Assembly (NCBI RefSeq): GCF_007197755.1
Contig: NZ_CP041636.1
Span: 1,896,001 to 1,960,000, forward strand
Direction: 5' to 3'
From: Ferrovibrio terrae
Lineage (GTDB): Bacteria > Pseudomonadota > Alphaproteobacteria > Ferrovibrionales > Ferrovibrionaceae
DNA length: 64,000 nt
The notes beneath the pieces were generated by a model. That model worked only from the letters and a program-made list of their open reading frames with translations, searched no databases and was not told the origin of the DNA. Positions 28,672-36,274 of the stretch are shown here, piece after piece. Position numbers and translations under genes: made by a program. Position 1 is the stretch's first letter; each line of letters begins with the position of its first letter.

Positions 28672-29583
28672 TCAGCTGAACAGCCAGTTGCGGAAGCCGC
28701 GGATGGCGGGCTCGCGTTCGCGGCCCTTGAGGCAGAGCAGGTAATAGCCGCCCGGCCGCCGCAGGCGGAATTCCGGTAATGGCTCGACCAGTCGTCCGTC
28801 ACGCAGCTCCTGCACCACGAAGAAATCCGGCACCAGCGCGAGACCAAGCCCGTTCACGGCGGCCTCGATCGACATGAAGAAATGTTCGAACGCCGGGCCT
28901 TTGCCGGCGCTGCCTTTCAGCCCGGCTGAGGCGAACCATTCGGCCCAGGCCTCGGGCCGGGTCGAATGCGTCAGCAGCACATGGCGCTTCACATCATCCG
29001 GTTTTCGTAGTGCTTTGCTTTTCAGCAGGGCCGGACTCGCCACCAGGGTGACGGTTTCGGGAAACAGGAATTCGGCATGCAGTTCGGCGGACCAGTTTCC
29101 GCTGCCGTACTGGATGCCGACATCGACGGGCTCGCTGGCGAAATCCACCGGCCGGTCGGCGCTGGTGACATCCACCGCGATCTCGGGATTCAGCTGGTGG
29201 AAGTCGGCCAGCCGCGGCATGAACCAGCGCATGGCAAATGTCGGCAGCATGGTGATCGCCAGACGATTGGCGGGGCGGGTGCTGCGCATGATCAGCTTGG
29301 TGGCGGCCAGCATGCGCTCGAAGGCCTCGGTCAGTGGCGGCAGATAGGCGCCGCCGGCCTCGGTCAGTTCCAGGCCGCGCGGGCCGCGGCTGAACAGGCT
29401 GACGCCGAGATCTTCCTCCAGCTGCTTTACCAGCCGGCTGACGGCGCCCTGCGTCACATGCAGCTCGTCGGCGGCACGCGTGAAGCTGAGATGCCGGCCG
29501 GCCGCAACAAAGGCGCGCAGTGCATTCAGCGAAGGCAGTCCGCCCGGAATCCGGGCAGGATCGATATGAGATAAACTCATCAT
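28672..29583 (-). CDS. LysR-family transcriptional regulator (GcvA-like)
   Basis: 303 residues. The N-terminal winged helix reads LNALRAFVAAGRHLSFTRAADELHVTQGAVSRLVKQLEEDLGVSLF, followed by RGPRGLELTEAG. The effector domain shows LAITMLPTFAMRWFMPRLADF, typical of the GcvA/AmpR branch. It is divergent from the VOC gene (87 bases between the starts), the usual position for controlling it, and upstream of the DMT transporter. Either may be its target. The effector is unknown. Confidence 0.88.
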   Translation of the reverse strand: MMSLSHIDPARIPGGLPSLNALRAFVAAGRHLSFTRAADELHVTQGAVSRLVKQLEEDLGVSLFSRGPRGLELTEAGGAYLPPLTEAFERMLAATKLIMRSTRPANRLAITMLPTFAMRWFMPRLADFHQLNPEIAVDVTSADRPVDFASEPVDVGIQYGSGNWSAELHAEFLFPETVTLVASPALLKSKALRKPDDVKRHVLLTHSTRPEAWAEWFASAGLKGSAGKGPAFEHFFMSIEAAVNGLGLALVPDFFVVQELRDGRLVEPLPEFRLRRPGGYYLLCLKGREREPAIRGFRNWLFS

Positions 29584-29601
29584 GGGGCGAGTTTAAATCG
29601 G

Positions 29602-29629
29602 TTGCCGGCTGAGCGCCAGCCGCTAATAT
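29602..29629 (+). promoter_or_regulatory. Promoter candidate for the VOC gene
   Basis: TTGCCG (29602-29607), a 16-base spacer, and TAATAT (29624-29629), about 40 bases before the ATG at 29670. A good -10 and a fair -35; it lies in the space between divergent LysR and VOC genes. Confidence 0.4.
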
Positions 29630-29669
29630 CCGGCCCAGTTCAAGCCCCCCAGAACGAGGATAACTCATA

Positions 29670-30134
29670 ATGAATGCCCTTGCTCCGTTGACCGCCCCGG
29701 CTCAGAACCAGGCGAAGGCGCTGCGTCCCTTCCATCTCGCGTTTCCGGTCAAGGACATTGCCGCCACGCGCAAGTTCTACGGCGAGCTGCTCGGCTGCGC
29801 GGAAGGCCGCTCGGCGGAGCATTGGGTCGATTTCGATTTCTACGGCCACCAGCTGGTGGCGCATCTGGCGCCGGAAGAATGCACCATCAAGGCCTACAGC
29901 TCGGTCGACGACCACCAGGTGCCGGCCAAGCATTTCGGCGTGATCCTCTCGATCCCGGACTGGAAGGCGCTGGCGAAGAAGCTGACCGAAGCCGGCATGG
30001 ACTTCATCATCGAGCCCTATGTGCGGTTCGAGGGCGAAGTGGGCGAGCAGCACACCATGTTCTTCCTCGATCCCTCGGGCAACGCGCTCGAGTTCAAGGC
30101 CTTCGCCAACGACTCGGCGATCTTCGCCAAGTAA
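29670..30134 (+). CDS. VOC-family (glyoxalase/bleomycin-resistance fold) protein
   Basis: 154 residues. The VOC pattern is clear: PFHLAFPVKDIAATRKFYGELLG with the first His ligand, the middle HWVDFDFYGHQLVAHL, and the second half HFGVILSIPDWKALAKKLTEAG ending MFFLDPSGNALEFKAF with the Glu ligand. It may be a metal-dependent lyase, dioxygenase or binding protein; the reaction is not readable. Its stop abuts the stop of the convergent dehalogenase gene with no spacer. Confidence 0.85.
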   Translation: MNALAPLTAPAQNQAKALRPFHLAFPVKDIAATRKFYGELLGCAEGRSAEHWVDFDFYGHQLVAHLAPEECTIKAYSSVDDHQVPAKHFGVILSIPDWKALAKKLTEAGMDFIIEPYVRFEGEVGEQHTMFFLDPSGNALEFKAFANDSAIFAK

Positions 30135-31016
30135 TCAGAACCGGCTGAGCGCCTCGGTCGCGACGCGCTCGCCCCATTCCTGCACGAAATGCCCGGCGTC
30201 AGCTAATTCCAGCGGCGCCGGGCAATTTTTTATCTGGCTGCGCAGTGCGTTCATCACCGACGGGCCCAGCACCGGATCGGTCATGCCGATCGCCATGAAG
30301 CTGGTGCCGGTCCAATCATTTTTCCAGAAGTCGCGCGCGCGCTGCGATGTCGCGGCGCCCGGCGCATCGGGCGCATCGGGCACCAGGTTGGGGAAGCGCC
30401 GCACACCGCCCTTGTAGTCCTTGTCGGGATAGGGCGCTGCATAGGCGGCGGATTCTTCAGCGCTCAGATGCGGGCAGCTGCGTTGCATCAGCTTGGCCAC
30501 CGCCATGTCCGGGTTCTTGTTGTTCCAGGCGCGCCAGTCGAGGAAGCCCTGCGTGAGCGGCATGTCGCCGGTGCCGAGCGCGGTGTTCATCACCAGCAAT
30601 CCGCTGAAGCGCTCGGGCATCTTCATCGGGATGGTGAGACCCAGCAGGCCGCCCCAGTCCTGACAGACCAGCACGATGTCATGCAGGTCGAGCGCGCGGA
30701 TCAGCGCGATCAGGCTGTCGCGGTGGAAATCGAAAGTGTAGGTGGCGTCGTCGCGCGGCTTGTCGGATTTTCCGAAACCGAAGAGGTCCGGCGCCACCAC
30801 GCGATGGCCGGCGGCCGTGAAGACCGGGATCATCTTGCGGTAGAGGTAGCTCCAGGTCGGCTGGCCATGCAGGCAGAGGAAGGTCTTGCCGGCATGCTTG
30901 CCCTCATCGAGGTAATGCATGCGCAGGCCATTGGCCTGGGTCAGGTAATGTGGCCGGAAACTGTAACCGGGAAGATTGTCGAACCGCTCGTCCGGCGTGC
31001 GCAGGGCTTCGATCAT
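30135..31016 (-). CDS. Haloalkane dehalogenase (alpha/beta hydrolase, HLD-I-like)
   Basis: 293 residues. It has HGQPTWSYLYR (oxyanion loop with the halide-region Trp), VVAPDLFGFGKSDKP, and the nucleophile elbow VCQDWGG with Asp120 followed by Trp121. A cap domain follows with FLDWRAWN, then MTDPVLG and the catalytic His in DAGHFVQEWGE. An Asp rather than Ser nucleophile followed by Trp is the dehalogenase mark. Members hydrolyse C-halogen bonds to alcohol plus halide. The real substrate is unknown; some relatives act on other compounds. Confidence 0.85.
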   Translation of the reverse strand: MIEALRTPDERFDNLPGYSFRPHYLTQANGLRMHYLDEGKHAGKTFLCLHGQPTWSYLYRKMIPVFTAAGHRVVAPDLFGFGKSDKPRDDATYTFDFHRDSLIALIRALDLHDIVLVCQDWGGLLGLTIPMKMPERFSGLLVMNTALGTGDMPLTQGFLDWRAWNNKNPDMAVAKLMQRSCPHLSAEESAAYAAPYPDKDYKGGVRRFPNLVPDAPDAPGAATSQRARDFWKNDWTGTSFMAIGMTDPVLGPSVMNALRSQIKNCPAPLELADAGHFVQEWGERVATEALSRF

Positions 31017-31099
31017 GGCGTCCCTCTCCCGTTGTTACAGGGAGAGGCTGTCACGATTACCCCAGCCGGATCAATCCTGACGTTTGGGCCGACGTAAGG

Positions 31100-32479
31100 T
31101 CAGCGCTTCTTCGGCTTGCTCTTTTGGGCCGCCTTCTTCTTCGGTGCGGCCTTTTTGGCCTTCTTCGCCTTGGGGATTACCCCCTCCTTGCCGAAGACGC
31201 GGACGAAGATGGTGTCGACATGCTTGAGATGGTAGCCGAGGTCGAACAGCGCGGTGAGCTGCTTGGGCTTGATCTTGGCGGTCACTTCCTTTTCAGCCAG
31301 GAGCGCCTGCAGGAAATCGCCGCCATGCTGCCAGATCTTCAGCGCATGCTTCTGCACCAGGCGATAGCTGTCCTCGCGGGAGAGGCCCGCCTGGGTCAGC
31401 GCCAGCAGGATACGCTGCGAATGCACCAGGCCGCCGAAGCGGTCGAGATTCTTCATCATGTTGTCGGGATAGACCACCAGCTTCTCGACCACGCCGGCCA
31501 GGCGATGCAGGGCGAAATCGAGATGGATGGTGGCATCCGGCCCGATGCCGCGCTCGACCGACGAGTGGCTGATGTCGCGCTCATGCCACAGCGCCACGTT
31601 TTCCAGCGCCGGCACCACGGCCGAGCGCACGAGGCGGGCCAGGCCGGTCAGGTTTTCGGTCAGCACCGGGTTGCGCTTGTGCGGCATCGCGCTCGACCCC
31701 TTCTGGCCGGGCGAGAAGAATTCTTCCGCTTCCATCACCTCAGAACGCTGCAGATGGCGGATCTCGGTGGCCAGACGTTCAATCGAAGACGCCACCACGG
31801 CGAGATGCGCGAAATAGGCGGCATGGCGGTCGCGCGGGATCACCTGCGTCGACACCGGCTCAGGCTGCAGGCCGAGCTTCTTCGCCACCCATTCCTCGAC
31901 GAAGGGGTCGACATTGGCAAAGGTGCCGACGGCGCCGGAAATCGCGCAGGTGGCGACTTCCTCGCGCGCCGCGACCAGGCGCTTGCGCGCGCGCTGGAAC
32001 TCGGCATGGAAGCCGGCCAGCTTGAGGCCGAAGGTGGTCGGCTCGGCATGGATGCCGTGGCTGCGGCCAATCGTGGGCAGCAGCTTGAATTCAAAGGCGC
32101 GGTCTTTCAGCGCGGCCAGCACGCGATCAGTGCCGGCAATCAGCAGATCGGCAGCGCGCACCAGCTGCACGTTGAGGCAGGTGTCCAGCACATCCGACGA
32201 GGTCATGCCCTGGTGCACGAAGCGTGCGGCCGGACCGACATATTCGGCCAGGTTGGTCAGGAAGGCGATGACGTCATGCTTGGTCTCGCGTTCGATCTCG
32301 TCGATGCGGTCGACCTTCCACTTGCCCTTCTTCCAGACTTCCTTCGCCGCGGCCTTGGGGATCACGCCCAGTTCGGCCTGGGCATCGCAGGCATGCGCCT
32401 CGATCTCGAACCAGATGCGGAAGCGCTGCTCCGGCTCCCAGATGGCGGCCATTTCAGGACGGGTATAGCGCGGGATCAT
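31100..32479 (-). CDS. purB: Adenylosuccinate lyase with lysine-rich tail
   Basis: 459 residues. The fumarase-superfamily signature SSAMPHKRNP is present, with RSHGIHAEPTTFG (catalytic His), QGMTSSDVLD and the ATCAISGAVGTFANVD region. PurB cleaves fumarate from SAICAR and from adenylosuccinate in purine synthesis. The core ends near residue 435. The last ~23 residues are almost entirely Lys, Ala and Pro, a histone-like basic tail absent from ordinary PurB. The upstream space holds the 10-bp-period repeat array. Confidence 0.95.
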   Translation of the reverse strand: MIPRYTRPEMAAIWEPEQRFRIWFEIEAHACDAQAELGVIPKAAAKEVWKKGKWKVDRIDEIERETKHDVIAFLTNLAEYVGPAARFVHQGMTSSDVLDTCLNVQLVRAADLLIAGTDRVLAALKDRAFEFKLLPTIGRSHGIHAEPTTFGLKLAGFHAEFQRARKRLVAAREEVATCAISGAVGTFANVDPFVEEWVAKKLGLQPEPVSTQVIPRDRHAAYFAHLAVVASSIERLATEIRHLQRSEVMEAEEFFSPGQKGSSAMPHKRNPVLTENLTGLARLVRSAVVPALENVALWHERDISHSSVERGIGPDATIHLDFALHRLAGVVEKLVVYPDNMMKNLDRFGGLVHSQRILLALTQAGLSREDSYRLVQKHALKIWQHGGDFLQALLAEKEVTAKIKPKQLTALFDLGYHLKHVDTIFVRVFGKEGVIPKAKKAKKAAPKKKAAQKSKPKKR

Positions 32480-32580
32480 CGAAGCCTCAGCGAGAAGAAG
32501 AATGGCGGAATCGGAAGGGGCGGTTAGGCCGGCTGGCCGCGGCTGGTTTAGACGCTCGGGCCATGCGGATCAAGCGAAGG

Positions 32581-32700
32581 TTCGGGGCTCGTTTTGGTTC
32601 GTGGCGGTTCGTACGTGTTCGTAGCGCTTCGCCAGCGTTCGTGACGGTTCGTGGGTGTTCGTGGGCGTTCGTAGCGGTTCGCGCGCGTTCGTTTCGCTTT
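32581..32700. repeat. Tandem array with a 10-bp period
   Basis: From about 32591 to 32690 ten consecutive decamers fit GTNNNNNTTC (for example GTGGCGGTTC, GTAGCGGTTC), with weaker units at both ends. On the minus strand the unit reads GAAC followed by a C-rich hexamer ending in AC. It fills most of the gene-free gap 32480-32831 between divergent purB and the PRC-barrel gene. There are no spacers, so it is not CRISPR, and no start signal supports translation. Confidence 0.85.
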
Positions 32701-32831
32701 TTCCTTGTCCTGGATGCAGCCCGATACAACCACAAGAACATATATAGAACATGTATCCGGTTTCAAGAGGGCGGAACAGACCTCCACCGCCGGGGTTGGT
32801 TTGGCAGGACAACCACGCACAGGAGATCCAC

Positions 32832-33401
32832 ATGAAAGCACGACTCATCGCGACCGCCGCTGTGATCAGCCTCGGCCTGGGGGGCGCGGCTTTCGCCCAG
32901 ACCGACCCGAGCCGGAGCCCCACCAGCACGCCGCCCGGTGCAGGAACGCCTCCGGCGGCCTCGGACCAGACCACACCCTCAACCGGTTCCCCGGGCATGG
33001 GCAGCGGCACGACCAACATGCCGGGCAGCAGCACCATGACAACCGCGCCCGCCGGCACCGGTGGCGGGATGGGCGGCGGCGCCATGGCAGGCGTCGATGC
33101 CAGGGAGCTGCTCGGCGCCGATCTCAAGAATGCCCAGAATGAAAAGATCGGCGAAGTGCAGGCGGTCCAGCTCGATTCGGCTGGCAAGGTCCGGTCGCTG
33201 ATCGTCGGGGTCGGCGGTGTCCTTGGCCTGGGCGCCCGCGCGGTTGCCGTGGAGCCCTCCGCGCTGAGCGTGGCGGATGGCGGCGACACGGTTCGCACCA
33301 CCCTGACCAAGGATCAGCTCAAGGCGATGCCGGAATACGAATATTCCGACAAGAGCTATCGCGGTGAAGTCTTCAGCGACAGCGGTGTCGTGAAGAAGTA
33401 A
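32832..33401 (+). CDS. Secreted PRC-barrel domain protein
   Basis: 189 residues from the ATG at 32832, with AGGAGA 6 bases upstream. A signal peptide (MKARLIATAAVISLGLGGAAFA-Q) is followed by a ~65-residue Pro/Thr/Ser/Gly/Met-rich disordered segment. The C-terminal ~100 residues are a PRC barrel: LLGADLKNAQNEKIGEVQAVQLDSAGKVRSLIV, then VAVEPSALSV. Periplasmic PRC-barrel proteins are common in alphaproteobacteria, often stress-related, but function is not established. A strong terminator follows. Confidence 0.85.
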   Translation: MKARLIATAAVISLGLGGAAFAQTDPSRSPTSTPPGAGTPPAASDQTTPSTGSPGMGSGTTNMPGSSTMTTAPAGTGGGMGGGAMAGVDARELLGADLKNAQNEKIGEVQAVQLDSAGKVRSLIVGVGGVLGLGARAVAVEPSALSVADGGDTVRTTLTKDQLKAMPEYEYSDKSYRGEVFSDSGVVKK

Positions 33402-33428
33402 CGCACTGGCAGCCGCATGACGAAAGAG

Positions 33429-33462
33429 CGGGCGGTCCGGTTTCCGGGCCGCCCGTTTTTTT
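33429..33462 (+). terminator. Rho-independent terminator after PRC-barrel gene
   Basis: CGGGCGGTCCGG (33429-33440) pairs with CCGGGCCGCCCG (33444-33455) over 12 bp with one G-U pair, loop TTT, followed by seven T (33456-33462). Confidence 0.93.
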
Positions 33463-33481
33463 GCCGCCATGCCGTGTCAGC

Positions 33482-33952
33482 TCACGCCGGCATGTCCCAG
33501 CCGCCGATATTCTTGTAGATCGTGTCGCGCAGTTGCCGGACCTCGCGGTTCAGGCTGCCGAGATTTGCCAGCGGCTGTCCCGAGATCGACAGCAGCGCGT
33601 CATTGAGGCAACCGGCCCTGGATTGCAGCGCGCGACCCTGATCGGTCAGGGCGACGACAACCTGGCGCTCATTCTCAGGATTGCGCGCGCGCCGCAGGAA
33701 ACCTGCAGCTTCCAGCCGCTTGAGCAGCGGCGTCAGCGTGCTCGATTCCAGCGCCAGCTTGTCGGCGATGGCGCCCACCGTCAGGTCGTCGTCGCGCCAG
33801 AGCACATTCAGCACGAGATATTGCGGATAAGTCAGCCCCAGTTCGTCGAGCAGGGGCTTGTAGACCCGCTGGATGGCCATGCCGGCAGAATAAATCGCGT
33901 AGCAGAGCTGATCATCTAAGGGTGCGGGATTGCTGGGCTTTTTCTGGGTCAT
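33482..33952 (-). CDS. ohrR: Organic-peroxide-sensing MarR regulator OhrR
   Basis: 156 residues. The winged-helix MarR core has LTYPQYLVLNVLWRDDDLTVGAIADKLALESSTLTPLLKRLEAAGFLRRARNPENERQV, and the N-terminal LCYAIYSAGMAIQRVYKPLL places the sensing Cys at residue 17, as in OhrR. Oxidation of that Cys by organic hydroperoxides releases DNA and induces ohr. It is divergent from ohr with palindromic operators in between. Confidence 0.92.
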   Translation of the reverse strand: MTQKKPSNPAPLDDQLCYAIYSAGMAIQRVYKPLLDELGLTYPQYLVLNVLWRDDDLTVGAIADKLALESSTLTPLLKRLEAAGFLRRARNPENERQVVVALTDQGRALQSRAGCLNDALLSISGQPLANLGSLNREVRQLRDTIYKNIGGWDMPA

Positions 33953-33980
33953 GGCGGGTCTCCTGCGCCTTCATATGGGG

Positions 33981-33986
33981 ATTATA
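33981..33986 (-). promoter_or_regulatory. -10 box of ohrR
   Basis: TATAAT on the minus strand, a perfect -10 about 29 bases before the ohrR ATG. The matching -35 region is poor and overlaps the TATCGCGATA palindrome, so the operator would cover the promoter and allow autorepression. Confidence 0.6.
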
Positions 33987-34000
33987 ATCGCAAAAATACA

Positions 34001-34010
34001 TATCGCGATA
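34001..34010. promoter_or_regulatory. OhrR operator palindrome 1
   Basis: Perfect palindrome TATCGCGATA over the ohrR -35 region. It is the inner core of the 12-bp palindrome at 34054-34065, and AT-rich half-sites flank it (ATTATAATCGC at 33981). Confidence 0.6.
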
Positions 34011-34020
34011 AAAATTATGC

Positions 34021-34049
34021 TTGACGGTTGGCGGGGATGGGGTTAGATA
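34021..34049 (+). promoter_or_regulatory. Promoter of ohr
   Basis: TTGACG (34021-34026), a 17-base spacer, and TAGATA (34044-34049). The 12-bp palindrome starts 5 bases further on, at the expected transcription start. Confidence 0.65.
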
Positions 34050-34053
34050 ATCT

Positions 34054-34065
34054 TTATCGCGATAA
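34054..34065. promoter_or_regulatory. OhrR operator palindrome 2
   Basis: Perfect palindrome TTATCGCGATAA just downstream of the ohr -10 box, followed by a further half-site AATTATCGC. A bound repressor here would block ohr initiation. Confidence 0.65.
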
Positions 34066-34096
34066 CAATTATCGCTATTTAATTAGGAGAGACGCC

Positions 34097-34522
34097 ATGA
34101 ACATTCTCTATCGCACCGAAGCCACTGCCACCGGCGGCCGCACCGGCCGCGCCGCCACCGCTGACGGCGCCTTCAGTGTCGCGCTGGTCACGCCGAAGGA
34201 ACTCGGCGGCCCCGGCGGCGCCGGTAATAATCCCGAGCAGCTGTTCGCCTCGGGCTATGCCGCCTGCTTCCTCGGCGCGCTCAAGTTCGTCGCCAGCCAG
34301 CGCAAGGTGAAGATCACCGATGACAGCAGCGTCACGGCTGCGGTCGGCATCGGCAAGCGCGTGGACGGCCAGGGCTTCGGCCTTGATGTCGAACTGACCA
34401 TCGCACTGCCCGGCGTCGACGAAGAGGTTGCGCGCCAGCTGGTCGATCAGGCGCACATCGTCTGCCCGTATTCGCACGCCACCCGCAACGGCCTGGATGT
34501 CCGCCTGACGCTGGCGGACTGA
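34097..34522 (+). CDS. ohr: Organic hydroperoxide resistance protein Ohr
   Basis: 141 residues from the ATG at 34097, with AGGAGA 6 bases upstream. The OsmC fold shows GGPGGAGNNPEQLFASGYAACFLGAL with Cys57 and AHIVCPYSHATRNGLDV with Cys123, the reactive pair of Ohr peroxidases. It reduces fatty-acid and other organic hydroperoxides using lipoylated proteins as electron donors. It is paired with ohrR, and a secreted hydrolase gene follows on the same strand after 53 bases. Confidence 0.95.
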   Translation: MNILYRTEATATGGRTGRAATADGAFSVALVTPKELGGPGGAGNNPEQLFASGYAACFLGALKFVASQRKVKITDDSSVTAAVGIGKRVDGQGFGLDVELTIALPGVDEEVARQLVDQAHIVCPYSHATRNGLDVRLTLAD

Positions 34523-34575
34523 CGCTGGCCGACTGACCTTCCCAACTTCCTCCCCGAGAAAAAGGACCATTTCCC

Positions 34576-35367
34576 ATGTTGACGAATATCCGCACTGCTT
34601 TGGCATCCGCCGTTGTTGCCACCGTCTTCGCTGCCGTTGGCGTCCAGGCCGCCGAGCGCATCCCCGCAACCCAGGCCGTCAAGAATGTCGTGCTGGTGCA
34701 TGGCGCTTTCGCCGACGGTTCCGGCTGGCGCGGCGTCTACGATAACCTGACGGCGCGCGGCTACCGCGTCACCATCGTGCAGAATCCGCTGACCTCGCTG
34801 GCCGACGATGTGGCGGCCACGCAGCGCGCGCTGGCCCGCGTGAACGGTCCGGCCATCCTGGTCGGCCATTCCTGGGGCGGCACGGTGATCACCGAAGCCG
34901 GTACCGCGCCAAACGTGGCGGGTCTGGTCTATGTCTCGGCGCTGTCGCCCGATGCCAATGAGACCACGGCGCAGCAGTATGAAGGCTTCACCACGCCGCC
35001 CGAATTCGTGCTCGACGTGCACAGCGACGGCTATGGCTATGTGAAGCCGGAGCAGTTCAAGGCCGGCTTCGCCGCCGACACGACGGATGCCGATGCCGCC
35101 TTCATGCGCGACTCGCAGGTGCCGATCGCCATGTCGGCCTTCGGCACCAGGCTGACGAATGCCGCCTGGCGCAGCAAGCCCAGCTGGGCGGTGATCGCCA
35201 CCGACGACAAGGCCTTTGACCAGAAGATGCTGCAGCATATGGCGAAGCGCATCAACGCGAAGGTGACAAATGTCGCCGCCAGCCATGCGGTGTTCATGAC
35301 GCAGCCCAAGGTGGTGGCGGACGTGATCGACCAGGCGGCGAAAGAGTCCGTGACGGCCGCGCGTTAA
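34576..35367 (+). CDS. Exported alpha/beta hydrolase
   Basis: 263 residues with a signal peptide (hydrophobic ALASAVVATVFAAVGV, cleavage near QAA-E). The fold is clear: VVLVHGAFADGSGWRGVYDNL, the nucleophile elbow ILVGHSWGGTVI with Ser, and the catalytic His in ASHAVFMTQP near the end. Proteins of this type are often found beside peroxide or stress regulators and are annotated only as hydrolases. Position after ohr suggests shared induction, which is inference. Confidence 0.82.
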   Translation: MLTNIRTALASAVVATVFAAVGVQAAERIPATQAVKNVVLVHGAFADGSGWRGVYDNLTARGYRVTIVQNPLTSLADDVAATQRALARVNGPAILVGHSWGGTVITEAGTAPNVAGLVYVSALSPDANETTAQQYEGFTTPPEFVLDVHSDGYGYVKPEQFKAGFAADTTDADAAFMRDSQVPIAMSAFGTRLTNAAWRSKPSWAVIATDDKAFDQKMLQHMAKRINAKVTNVAASHAVFMTQPKVVADVIDQAAKESVTAAR

Positions 35368-35387
35368 GCGGCAATCACGGTACGCGG

Positions 35388-35428
35388 CGGGCAGGCGGCT
35401 GACCTTGGGGGTCCCGCCTGCCCGTTTG
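35388..35428 (+). terminator. Terminator hairpin after the hydrolase gene
   Basis: CGGGCAGGCGG (35388-35398) and CCGCCTGCCCG (35414-35424) pair perfectly over 11 bp, with an inner GACC/GGTC pairing, and a short TTT follows. Confidence 0.75.
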
Positions 35429-35434
35429 TAGAGA

Positions 35435-35550
35435 TCGTCATTCCCGCGAAAGCGGGAATTCAGCGCAAGCGGATCGACTGGGCTCCGCCCGTCGCGCCGT
35501 GCGCGACAGCATATGTAAGGCGGCAAAGCCGCCGGGTGCGGGAGCGACGA
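35435..35550. repeat. Palindromic intergenic repeat element, copy 2
   Basis: About 116 bp. Left end TCGTCATTCCCGCG, right end GTGCGGGAGCGACGA, with hairpins TTCCCGC-gaaa-GCGGGAA, GTCGCGC-cgt-GCGCGAC and GGCGGC-aaa-GCCGCC. The right part aligns closely with 4951-5016 of copy 1, while the part between the first two hairpins differs. It lies between the terminator of the hydrolase gene and lysE. Confidence 0.75.
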
Positions 35551-35637
35551 CTAAAGAATGTCTCCCGACAATTCCGCTGCTGAAACGCGTCGATCACCCG
35601 GCTAGGATGGGGAAAACTCCAGACAGCGAGTCTCCCC

Positions 35638-36270
35638 ATGCCGACCACCGCAAACCTGCTGGCCTTTGCCCTTGTCGCCCTCGGCATGGTGCTGACGCCG
35701 GGTCCGAACATGATCTACCTGATCTCGCGCTCGATCTGTCAGGGGCGCGTGGCGGGCCTGATCTCGCTGGGCGGCGTGGCGCTTGGCTTCGTCTTCTACA
35801 TGCTGGCCGCTGCCTTCGGCATCACGGCCCTGCTGCTGGTGGTGCCTTACGCTTACGAGGCTTTGTGCTACGGCGGCGCGGCCTATCTGTTGTTCCTGGC
35901 CTGGCAGGCGATCAAGCCCGGCGGCCGCTCACCGTTCCAGGTGAAGGAACTGCCGCAGGACAGCCCGCGCAAGCTGTTCACCATGGGGCTGATCACCAAC
36001 CTGCTCAATCCCAAGATCGCCATGCTGTACCTCTCGCTGCTGCCGCAGTTCATCAATCCCGAGCAGGGCAACGTGCTGGGCCAGTCGATCACGCTGGGCT
36101 TCGTGCAGATCCTGATCAGCGTCAGCGTCAATGCGGTGATCGCCATTACGGCGGGCAGCATCGCCGGCTTCCTGGCCGGTCGCCCCGTCTGGCTGCTGGT
36201 GCAACGCTGGCTGATGGGCACGGTGCTCGCCGGCCTCGCCGTGCGCATGGCGCTTGAAGCCAAGCGCTAA
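35638..36270 (+). CDS. LysE/RhtB-family amino-acid exporter
   Basis: 210 residues with six hydrophobic helices. The family start FALVALGMVLTPGPNMIYLISRSI is present, with GGVALGFVFYMLAAAFGI and the conserved NLLNPKIAMLYLSLLPQFI. Members export amino acids or related small molecules; the substrate is unknown. The GST gene starts 4 bases after the stop, so the two are likely co-transcribed. Confidence 0.88.
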   Translation: MPTTANLLAFALVALGMVLTPGPNMIYLISRSICQGRVAGLISLGGVALGFVFYMLAAAFGITALLLVVPYAYEALCYGGAAYLLFLAWQAIKPGGRSPFQVKELPQDSPRKLFTMGLITNLLNPKIAMLYLSLLPQFINPEQGNVLGQSITLGFVQILISVSVNAVIAITAGSIAGFLAGRPVWLLVQRWLMGTVLAGLAVRMALEAKR

Positions 36271-36274
36271 GCCC

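Noticed and set aside
30950-32527. 525-residue plus-strand open frame opposite purB
   Set aside because: Antisense of a full-length adenylosuccinate lyase; no recognisable domain.
32581-32700. Decamer array as a CRISPR or as the coding repeat of a small Thr/Asn/Arg/His-rich protein
   Set aside because: The period is 10 bp with no unique spacers, and no start codon with a ribosome-binding site frames a protein on either strand.
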